From: Bacteroidales bacterium
Lineage (GTDB): Bacteria > Bacteroidota > Bacteroidia > Bacteroidales > JAAUTT01
Direction of reading: 5' to 3'
Length of the DNA stretch: 6,015 nt
Assembly (NCBI GenBank): GCA_012031335.1
Contig: JAAUTT010000309.1
Span: forward strand, 1 to 6,015
Under the pieces are notes generated by a model. The model was not told the DNA's origin. It did not search any database and saw only the letters and a program-made list of their open reading frames with translations. A program made the position numbers and the translations under genes. Of the stretch, positions 1 to 6,015 are shown piece after piece. Each line of letters begins with the position of its first letter. Position 1 is the first letter of the stretch.

Positions 1-1594
1 GCCGCAACTCCTCGTTCAGTGCTTCGTATTCGTTGTTCTGATGGATTATCTGATTTTCGAAATTTTTACGGTCGGTGATATCAACAGCAAATATAATTCC
101 TTCTTCAATTTTGTTTTCGTTGTTTATAATCGGTTCGCCCCAATTAGCATATATATTTCCGGCAAACTCAACTTCGTAATAACAGGTTTTCCCTTCGAAT
201 AAAAGCATTTGATTTGGATATGCTATATCAGAAACCGCAGCAGGAAAAATATCTTTTACTGTTTTGCCTATCATTTTTGTCGGTTCCAAGCCAACATCTT
301 TTAATACTTTCCCCTCAACATGAATATATTTTAAATGCTTGTCGAAGAGGAAAACAACACCGTTTGGGAAGTTTTTAAGAATGGTTTGATATCGTTGATG
401 TAGTGCTAACCTTGATTTTTCCTGTAATTTCCTTTCGGTAATATCTCGTGCAACCCCAAGAAATGAAACGACCTTGCCATTTTCATCTTTTAATGGGGTA
501 CCATTGGAATTATGCCAATGCCACGAACCATTTTTATGTTTTACGCGGTATTCGACTCCGCTTTGTTTTTCACCGGTAGTTAATACTTTATTCAAAAAAT
601 CCATGCAAAGGTGTAAATCTTCGTGATGGACAAATTTCTCTACTTTTTCCCCGACAACTTCTACCAGCTCATATCCCATTATCTCTGTCCAGTTGGGCGA
701 AACATATGTAAATACGCCTTCAGGGGTAATCTGGTAAATAACATCGTTGGCATTTTCTACAAAAGTCCTGAATTTTTCTTCACTTTTTTTTAGTGCTTGT
801 TCTGCTTTTTTGCGTTCGCTTATATCGGTTGCAACGCTCAGCATGGCAGGTTTTCCTTTCCAGTCAACCAGTTTAACATACACTTCCAGGGGAATTTTGG
901 AGCCATCTTTTATAAAGTGCTCCACTTCAAACATTGCCTGTCCGTTTTCGTGTATGGCTTTAATGCGCTCATTAATCAGTCCGGAACTTGCAGGTACATC
1001 AAGGTCAAATAAACTGATTGTCATAAATTCTTCACGGGTGTACCCATGAATTCAAAAGTTTTGATTAGCAAAGAAGGTACCTGTATTATCATGCACTGTG
1101 ATTGAGTTAGGGCAACATCGAGCATTTCGGCCAGCAGGTTTGTCGCTTCCTGCGACTCCTTTTGCCGGGTAATATCACGTGCAAGGCCCACACGGCGAAT
1201 GATTTCCCCCTTATCATTTACAACAGGCATTGATTTTGAATGAAGCCAGCGAATTTGTTTATCGGGTCGGATAATGCGGTATTCATATTCAAAAATGCCG
1301 TTTTTTTTTGAAAGTGTCGGAATTCAATATTTCCGTAACCCTATTCCTGTCATCGGGATGAATAGAATCATTAAATAATTGTGGGTTTTGATAAATCTCA
1401 GTTGTTGGAATTCCCCATACTTTTTCAAAAGCCGGGTTAATATAAATCATCGCCTCATCTGTTCTGAGCCAAAATACATCGTCGATATTCTCGGATAATT
1501 GCTCAAAAACACTTTCTGAATTTTGATCCTGAAAAGCAATTAACTGACGTAAATAATTATTTTGTTCTCTTAATTGCGTAGTTTCAGGATCCAT
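1..1594 (-). CDS. Multi-PAS sensor kinase, N-terminal half (partial at window edge; frame broken three times as read)
   Basis: A cytoplasmic sensory protein with at least four tandem PAS/PAC domains. The ATG at 1592-1594 gives MDPETTQLREQNNYL; no membrane segment or signal peptide is visible. In the repaired reading, PAS1 is about residues 27-145 (ends RDITRQK), PAS2 about 149-262 (HGYTREEF, ends DISERK), PAS3 about 270-390 (ends RDITERK) and PAS4 about 393-507 (ends DITDRK). The visible end, HQNNEYEALNEELR, resembles the coiled linker that precedes HisKA in Bacteroidota kinases, so a kinase core probably follows beyond base 1; that is inference. The reading starts in one frame, needs one A fewer in the A9 tract at 1301-1309, then one extra C near 1110-1112 to return to the original frame, which is open to base 1 except for a TGA at 1052-1054. 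Without repair only fragments 1289-1594 and 1021-1230 appear. The PAS ligands cannot be told. A diguanylate cyclase output is less likely given the linker. Confidence 0.85.
1052..1112 (-). other. Second and third lesions in the PAS sensor gene (-1 at 1110-1112, TGA at 1052-1054)
   Basis: Upstream the frame gives LLAEMLDVA. One more C in the CCC run (1110-1112) gives PNSITVHDNTGTFFANQ, a typical PAS start, in the frame that is open down to base 1. In that frame NF, a TGA stop and IHGYTREEFM follow. The usual family wording here is close to QKTFE-x-HGYTREEF, so the stop may reflect a few missing A bases (net three) in the A runs rather than a point mutation. Which is right cannot be decided from this sequence. 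Confidence 0.7.
1301..1309 (-). other. A9 tract with +1 frameshift in the PAS sensor gene
   Basis: Nine T on the plus strand, nine A in the coding sense. As written the protein runs FKKKRHF and stops at 1289-1291. With eight A it reads FKKNGIFEYEYRIIRPDK, a normal end of a PAS domain, and continues through DITRQK. This is either a homopolymer miscall or a real slippage site. Confidence 0.85.
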
Positions 1595-1622
1595 ATTTCA
1601 AGGTTTAATGAATTAAAGTTAC

Positions 1623-1640
1623 ATAGTTTTTTAAAACTAT
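1623..1640. repeat. Perfect 8-bp inverted repeat upstream of the PAS sensor gene
   Basis: ATAGTTTT, two T, then AAAACTAT. It lies 29 bases upstream of the sensor start codon. It could be a regulator's operator or a weak AU-rich hairpin in the leader. In AT-rich spacer DNA such a repeat can arise by chance, so a function is only suggested. Confidence 0.4.
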
Positions 1641-1860
1641 ACCCTAAATAAACTAATAATTCATTAAGCAGCACTAAGGTTACTTTAATAGCCACTTTGG
1701 CAATAAGTATCTGAATTGCGTAATTAAGACTTGTCCTTGGTAACTATTGTTTGCTATGGAATGGTGACCTGGGTATTGGTTAAGTCAACAACATTGAATA
1801 CAAAAAGGGGATGCTGACTAAGTCCATAGAACTAAATCTGAAAAGGAGGGGAGTAACATA

Positions 1861-1888
1861 AAAAAAGCCGGAGTGATACCCCGGCTTT
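1861..1888 (-). terminator. Rho-independent terminator of mdh
   Basis: In the mdh direction the sequence reads AAAGCCGG (1888-1881), a 9-base loop, then CCGGCTTT (1871-1864) followed by more T. This is a perfect 8-bp stem with a GC-rich core and a U tract, starting 19 bases after the mdh stop codon. On the plus strand the A run makes it look bidirectional, but no plus-strand gene ends here. Confidence 0.85.
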
Positions 1889-1907
1889 CATAATAATAAT
1901 GCAATTA

Positions 1908-2849
1908 CTACAATACATTCATTTCTTTCAGTACAGTATTCATGCTGCGAACAGCTTCGGCGCTCTTGTCAAAGGCAGCCTGTTCTTCGGCTGTTAGTTT
2001 AAAATCAACAATTTTTTCCCAACCATTGCGGCCAATCACAACAGGAACACCAAGACAAATATCCTTTTGTCCGTATTCTCCGTCGAGAGCTACGCAACAT
2101 GGAACAGTTTTCTTTTCGTCACGAACAATAGCTTCAACAAGCATTGCACCGGCAGCACCGGGAGCGTACCAGGCCGAAGTGCCGAGGAATTTGGTAAGTG
2201 TTGCACCACCCACCATAGTGTCGGCAACTACTTTATCGAGGTTTTCCTTGCTGAGTAGTGTCGAAACAGGTAAACCATTATAGGTAGCCAAACGGGCAAG
2301 TGGAATCATGGTAGTATCGCCATGGCCACCTATTACAACACCCTGAAGGTCAGAAGCAGGAACATTCAAAGCCAGGCTCAGGTAACATTTAAAACGTGAG
2401 CTGTCGAGAATTCCACCCATACCGATGATACGGTTTTTGGGTAATCCTGTTGATTTAAGGGCAAGATAGGTCATGGTATCCATAGGATTACTGATCACAA
2501 CCAGAATGGCATTGGGCGAAAACTTCAAAACGTTTGTTGCAACATCCTTAACAATACCTGCATTGATACCGATCAGTTCTTCACGTGTCATACCAGGTTT
2601 ACGGGGAATACCCGAGGTAATAACCACAACATCCGAATTGGCAGTTTTGCTATAATCACCTGTAACACCTGTAACACGGGTATCAAAACCGAGCAGAGTG
2701 GCAGTTTGCATCATATCAAGTGCCTTACCTTCGGCAACCCCTTCTTTGATGTCGAGCAATACGATTTCGCTTGCCAACTCTTTTTGAATCATTTCGTTGG
2801 CACAGGTTGCTCCCACATTTCCTGCTCCAATAACTGTAATTTTACTCAT
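1908..2849 (-). CDS. mdh: Malate dehydrogenase, NAD-dependent
   Basis: Interconverts L-malate and oxaloacetate with NAD(H) in the cytoplasm, the last step of the TCA cycle or, run in reverse, part of the reductive branch to fumarate and succinate used by many anaerobic Bacteroidota. At 313 residues it has normal full length for the LDH-like MDH class. Visible motifs: Rossmann GAGNVG (7-12), Asp33 closing strand beta-2 (prefers NAD over NADP), IPRKPGMTREEL (81-92) with the malate-selecting Arg83 and Arg89, SNP with Asn121, DSSR (149-152) and catalytic His176 in GGHGDTT. Arg83, where lactate dehydrogenases carry Gln, argues for malate rather than lactate. I chose the ATG at 2849 (MSKITVIGAG), which matches family starts; an upstream in-frame TTG at 2855 would add only two residues. 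It has its own terminator and is the one complete, undamaged gene here. Confidence 0.97.
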   Translation of the reverse strand: MSKITVIGAGNVGATCANEMIQKELASEIVLLDIKEGVAEGKALDMMQTATLLGFDTRVTGVTGDYSKTANSDVVVITSGIPRKPGMTREELIGINAGIVKDVATNVLKFSPNAILVVISNPMDTMTYLALKSTGLPKNRIIGMGGILDSSRFKCYLSLALNVPASDLQGVVIGGHGDTTMIPLARLATYNGLPVSTLLSKENLDKVVADTMVGGATLTKFLGTSAWYAPGAAGAMLVEAIVRDEKKTVPCCVALDGEYGQKDICLGVPVVIGRNGWEKIVDFKLTAEEQAAFDKSAEAVRSMNTVLKEMNVL

Positions 2850-2870
2850 AATCAACTATTTTATTTGTAT

Positions 2871-2904
2871 CAAATTTGTTTTTAAAAAACGCTAAAATAA
2901 CAAA
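2871..2904 (-). promoter_or_regulatory. Possible Bacteroidota-type promoter for mdh
   Basis: On the minus strand TTTG (2904-2901) is followed after 22 bases by CAAATTTG (2878-2871), one mismatch from the Bacteroidota -7 consensus TAnnTTTG; the usual gap is about 19-21 bases. The mdh ATG lies 21 bases further on. No convincing terminator separates tolC from mdh, so mdh may also receive read-through. The match is suggestive only, because the spacer is very AT-rich. Confidence 0.3.
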
Positions 2905-2933
2905 AAAGTTGATAGGGCAGATTCTATTGTGAA

Positions 2934-4410
2934 TTATTTAACAATAAGATCAAAATCCTGTACAAGTGGCTTATCCTGAACAAAATCGTACAAAGTTAAC
3001 TGACGAACAAAGTAAAAATAATTCCAATAATTCCTCAGGGCATCAAAATAGGCACGTTTCGAATTGTCTTTTTCCTTTAAAGCATCATTCAGATTAAGTA
3101 CATCAATTTTACCAATCAGAAAGCGCTGTTTTGTTACATCGTAACGGCTCTGTGCAATAGCTTCGGCACGTGAGGCAATATCTACCTGATCGTCCTGAAG
3201 GTTGAACTGCATCACCTGCAGGAAAATGCTCTGCTCAAAGTCGGTTTGTTCCAGGCTAAGCTGAACATCCACGAGTTCCTTTTGTGATTCGGCCATTTTA
3301 ACTCTACCCCTGCCCTGTCCCCAATCAATAATAGGAATTTGAAAACCAATCTGTAATTGTTGCTCGTTCTGAAAAGGATCCTCATAAACTGTCGGAATTT
3401 TACTGGCGGCGGCATGCGTAAGACCATACGAAGCATACAAATTTATATTTCTCCCTCTTTCGCCTTTGGCCTGCGCCACATCGCGCTGGGCCTGTAATAA
3501 CCTCCGCTGCCGGGAAATCACATCAGGATTGTTATTCTGCGCCAGTTCCATTACTTTCTGAACCTCCAGTTGCAAACCGGGAATGGAATCGGGAAGCACA
3601 AGTTCGAAATTCATTTTCTCGTTGTAACCAAGAAAAGACCTCAGCCTTGATCTCTGCAATTCAAGATCCACCTCTGCCTCGTTAAGCGCAGTACTGGCAT
3701 TGAGCAGGCTGAGCTGCATCTGCAGCAGGTCGTTTTCGGCAATGGTACCGATATTATATCTTCCTTGTGCAATTTTGTAAAGTGTATCGGAATTGCTGTA
3801 ATTTATTTTGGCGATACTCAGGTTAAGCTGGGCATTGGCAAGGTCGAAAAACCGGGAGATAGCCTTTAACGATACGGACTCCACAGCATCGATATAGTTT
3901 TTTTTTGGCTTCTTCGTAGGCAAGGGGTTCTATCTTCTTTTCCCATTTCAGGCTGTTAAAAGCAAAAATAGGTTGCTGAAATCCGACCCTTACAGGGGTA
4001 GAAAGATATTGCGTAGTACCCTCGGACCCAATCTGGTTTATTCGCTGTAGGTTACTGTTAATGAACACCCGGCCGCCGGTAAGTCCTATATTCTGCGAAA
4101 TTGAAAGATTAGCCATGTTACTGATGCTTTTTCTTTCAACAAATATCTCTTTTCCCTCATCGCTTGTAATTCTTTCGAATGAACGGTTCAGATCGGGAAT
4201 AGTACCCGAAAAGGTGAGTCCCGGAAGGTAGTTTGCCCTGAAACTTCTGTACTGCCAATAGCTGGAACGGAAGCGGTGTTTGGCCAGTATGGCATCGGGC
4301 GACTGCTCCAGAGCTATGTTAATTACCTGTTCCAGTGAGAACTTATTCTGCGAAAATGCAGTATCGGGGAAAATGATTATCAAAAAAAGGAATACAAAAA
4401 ACTTATTCAT
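2934..4410 (-). CDS. TolC-family outer-membrane efflux protein (one frameshift as read)
   Basis: Outer-membrane channel and periplasmic tunnel of a tripartite exporter. From the ATG at 4410 the protein begins MNKFFVFLFLIIIFPDTAFSQ, a signal peptide without a lipobox cysteine. It then shows the two-fold repeat of the family: first half with FSLEQVINIALEQSPD and a long alpha-helical stretch, second half with NNNPDVISRQRRLLQAQRD, and IPIIDWGQGRGRV near the second beta-barrel part. The A9 tract at 3898-3906 must be read as A8, changing KKKLYR to KKNYIDAVESV; the repaired length is 491 residues, usual for the family. As written the N-terminal piece stops at 3823 and the C-terminal piece is open to 2934. 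Another start, ATG at 4428, would overlap the permease stop codon (ATGAATAG) and give a longer leader. Substrate unknown. Confidence 0.92.
3898..3906 (-). other. A9 tract with +1 frameshift in the tolC-family gene
   Basis: Nine A in the coding sense. As written it gives EEAKKKLYRCC and the frame closes at 3823. With eight A it gives EEAKKNYIDAVESV and joins smoothly to the remaining 320 or so residues. This is the second A9-for-A8 change in the window, after 1301-1309. Confidence 0.85.
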
Positions 4411-4420
4411 AATTTTATTT

Positions 4421-5764
4421 CTATTCATAACGTAATGATTCAATTGGATCCCGTTCCGAAGCTCTTTTGGCCGGTGAATATCCGAAAATAATCCCCACGC
4501 CTACCGAAACTCCAAAGGCTATAAAAACAGAATATAAGGATATAATGGTCATAATATTCAAGAACTTACTAATAAAGAGCGATGCAACGATTCCAAGAAA
4601 TACACCGATAACTCCACCAGTTACACTAATAAGAACAGCTTCGGAAAGAAATTGGATAACAATATCTTTCTTTTTTGCACCTATGGCCATCCGGGTTCCT
4701 ATTTCCTTTATCCTTTCCATTACGGTTGCGAACATAATATTCATAATGCCAATACCTCCCACAATAAGGGAAATGCTTGCTATAGCAAATAATACTATGT
4801 TAAAAATTTCCTTGGTCCGTTGCTGTTGTTTTAATAACAGCTCGGGTACGGTAATTTCAAAGTCCTGTACATCCGCATGCCTCCGGATCATCATCCGCGA
4901 CAAAACTTCAACGGTATTCTGAATATCCTCGGTTTCTTTCACCTGCACCACTATCTTATCGAGCTGATGATAGTTTTTGTTAACTTTTTTATTGTTGTTT
5001 CCCCACCGGCGGTTTGCTTCCATTACTTTGCGGGCGTTAACAAGTCCTCTGTCCTGATAACGAAGCAACATGGTTTTTATAGGGATAAAAATATTATCGT
5101 TAATCACATTAACCCCTGCATTCTGATAACCGGTTAGCTTAATGTTGTTACGTTCAATCACCCCTACAATGCGTAACCAGTTTTTTCCAAATTTGATATA
5201 CTGCCCAATGGGATTGGTTTGCGGAAAAAACTTGCTTTGAATATTAGCGCCGATTACACACACCGAAATACCGCGTTCCTCCTGATTAGGATCGAAAAAA
5301 CTTACCCTTTTCGAGCTTAAGGTTATAAATATCGAAGTAATTGTTATTTACCCCCAGCAGCTTGGTTTGAAATTTCATACCATTTTGGTAAGCAAACGAA
5401 TTAACGATTACTTCGGGACTAATGAGTTTCACGGTTGTAAGCGTAGATTGAATGGCAGATGCGTCGGCCAGCGTTAACCGCGCGAAAGTTTCTTTTTCTT
5501 TTTGGTAACATCTTCGGTTTGCTCACCATTCTCTTCGTCCGACTGATCCACAAGGGGGAAAACAACAATATTGTTCACTCCTACCATTTTAATCTGTTCC
5601 AGAATTTCCTGCTGAGCTCCTTTACCGATGGCCAGCATGGTTATCACCGCTGCAACTCCGAAAATGATACCCAAAGCAGTGAGTATGGATCGCAGTTTAT
5701 TGGCCATGATAGACTCAAATGCAATGGTTACATCATGTACATAATGACTATATAATAGTTTCAT
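4421..5764 (-). CDS. MacB/FtsX-type ABC transporter permease (two compensating frameshifts as read)
   Basis: Inner-membrane permease of a type VII ABC (MacB-like) exporter, which couples ATP hydrolysis in the cytoplasm to movement of a periplasmic adaptor and TolC. Repaired length is 447 residues with no ATPase domain. Order: TM1 about 26-47, a periplasmic core (MacB_PCD type) to about 315, then the FtsX module with TM2 about 320-344, TM3 about 374-398 and TM4 about 405-428. Hallmarks are GGIGIMNIMFATVMER, KEIGTRMAIGA and the C-terminal SPAKRASERDPIESL. Two indels interrupt it: one base missing in the T5-C-T5 run at 5493-5503, and one extra base in the run 5295-5300 (GKFFRS-stop becomes GKFFDPNQEERG). 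They cancel, so the outer parts share a frame. As written only 5474-5764 and a piece ending at 4421 are open. It starts 17 bases after the adaptor stop and ends 10 bases before tolC. LolC/LolE lipoprotein permeases are related, but the adaptor and TolC neighbours favour efflux. Confidence 0.92.
5295..5503 (-). other. Permease segment read in a third frame, bounded by two single-base indels
   Basis: Between the lesions the open frame encodes ETFARLTLADASAIQ, then SPEVIVNSFAYQNGMKFQ and GVNNNYFDIYNLKLEKGKFF, the expected MacB periplasmic core. It is set apart by a missing base at about 5493-5503 (frame change after DVTKK) and an extra base at 5295-5300. Because it lacks its own start codon, gene callers will miss these 65 or so residues. 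Confidence 0.85.
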
Positions 5765-5781
5765 TGTAGGATGTGTTATGG

Positions 5782-6015
5782 TTAGCGTTTGGGTGATGCC
5801 TGCGACACCTTAAGATCGTCTTTCTTCTTTTTGGCGCTCTTGGCTTTAATTTCGGCAATCAGCTCTTTGCCTTTCATCCCAAAACTTTCTGGCTTCTCAG
5901 GAATAGCCAGATAAATCACATCGTTTTCGTCCAAACCCTTTTCTATAACCACATCTGTTTCGTTCATAGCGCCAAGCATTACCACCTGTTTCGAACCGCT
6001 TTTGGTATATACAAA
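5782..6015 (-). CDS. MacA-like periplasmic adaptor (HlyD/RND membrane-fusion family), C-terminal end only
   Basis: The last 77 residues of a protein that continues past base 6015. It opens with FVYTKSGSKQVVMLGAMNETDVVIEKGLDENDVIYLAIPE, the membrane-proximal end of a periplasmic adaptor: a short beta-strand repeat, the acidic 'MNETDV-IEKGL' turn and the closing DVIYL strand. A charged tail rich in Lys and Ala follows, ending KVSQASPKR. The family bridges the inner-membrane permease and TolC in the periplasm. The stop codon lies 17 bases before the permease ATG, so the two are surely co-transcribed. The frame is clean over the visible part. The assignment rests on this C-terminal end plus the neighbours, since the lipoyl and hairpin domains lie outside. 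Confidence 0.85.
   Translation of the reverse strand, partial: FVYTKSGSKQVVMLGAMNETDVVIEKGLDENDVIYLAIPEKPESFGMKGKELIAEIKAKSAKKKKDDLKVSQASPKR

Larger units (their letters stand above)
1595..1907. other. Intergenic spacer between mdh and the PAS sensor gene
   Basis: A 313-base AT-rich stretch. It holds the mdh terminator hairpin next to mdh, and near the sensor gene a perfect 8-base inverted repeat (1623-1640). I see no tRNA, no conserved ORF on either strand (the longest plus-strand candidates are a few to 16 codons) and no convincing Bacteroidota promoter pair. The sensor gene must be transcribed from within this spacer or by read-through from mdh. Confidence 0.7.

Noticed and set aside
747..1049. 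Plus-strand open frame of about 100 codons opposite the PAS sensor gene
   Set aside because: It lies antisense to clear PAS2/PAS3 coding sequence, has no recognisable motif, and is explained by codon bias of the minus-strand gene.
1632..1639. TAGTTTTA on the minus strand as a -7 promoter box for the sensor gene
   Set aside because: It has one mismatch from the Bacteroidota consensus, but no TTTG-type -33 box lies 19-22 bases upstream.
1841..1860. Strong Shine-Dalgarno-like run (AAAAGGAGGGG) on the plus strand
   Set aside because: No start codon follows at a usable distance; the sequence runs into the mdh terminator hairpin.
1942..2655. Plus-strand open frames opposite mdh
   Set aside because: They are shadows of a fully conserved malate dehydrogenase on the other strand.
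2895..2930. Possible terminator between tolC and mdh
   Set aside because: Only a 4-bp arm pair (ATAG/CTAT) is visible, with no stable stem before the T run.
3212..3436. Minus-strand open frame of 74 codons inside the tolC-family gene in another frame
   Set aside because: It overlaps the conserved C-terminal half of the TolC protein and has no motif of its own.
4467..5137. Plus-strand open frames of up to 151 codons opposite the permease, one with hydrophobic stretches
   Set aside because: The hydrophobic look is the antisense image of FtsX membrane helices; the minus strand carries unmistakable MacB motifs.
5459..5755. Plus-strand open frame of about 98 codons opposite the start of the permease gene
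   Set aside because: It is antisense to TM1 and the adjoining periplasmic segment and shows no family feature.

Overview
The window reads as a stretch of a Bacteroidota chromosome, probably near Bacteroidales. The signs are a sensor kinase built from tandem PAS domains that leads into a linker of the kind Bacteroidota hybrid kinases have before their HisKA domain, a MacA / MacB-type permease / TolC cassette with a stand-alone permease, a 313-residue LDH-like malate dehydrogenase, A-rich leaders without clear Shine-Dalgarno sequences, and AT-rich spacers. This is a judgement from protein style, not a database result.

Every gene I can support lies on the minus strand, so transcription runs from high to low coordinates. 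From 6015 downward: the C-terminal end of a MacA-like periplasmic adaptor (5782-6015, cut by the window edge); a MacB/FtsX-type ABC permease without an ATPase domain (4421-5764); a TolC-family outer-membrane efflux protein (2934-4410); an 84-base spacer; malate dehydrogenase (1908-2849) with a clear terminator hairpin; a 313-base spacer; and the N-terminal four-PAS half of a sensor kinase (1-1594, cut by the window edge). The first three genes are closely packed and should form one tripartite export system: adaptor, inner-membrane permease and outer-membrane channel. The partner ATPase is not in view. mdh is a TCA-cycle housekeeping gene with its own terminator.

The most notable property is that three of the five genes do not read in one frame. 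I locate five single-base indels and one in-frame TGA: the kinase at about 1301-1309, 1110-1112 and 1052-1054; tolC at 3898-3906; the permease at about 5493-5503 and 5295-5300. Undoing each indel restores a continuous, family-typical protein. All indels fall in or beside short homopolymers, two of them in A9 tracts that need to be A8. The flanking protein is otherwise well preserved. This fits uncorrected homopolymer miscalls better than three decaying genes, though slippage at the A9 tracts cannot be excluded from sequence alone. Anyone using this annotation should join the fragments as described.

I found no RNA gene, CRISPR array, insertion sequence, integrase, toxin-antitoxin pair or defence gene, and nothing that looks like a previously undescribed system.
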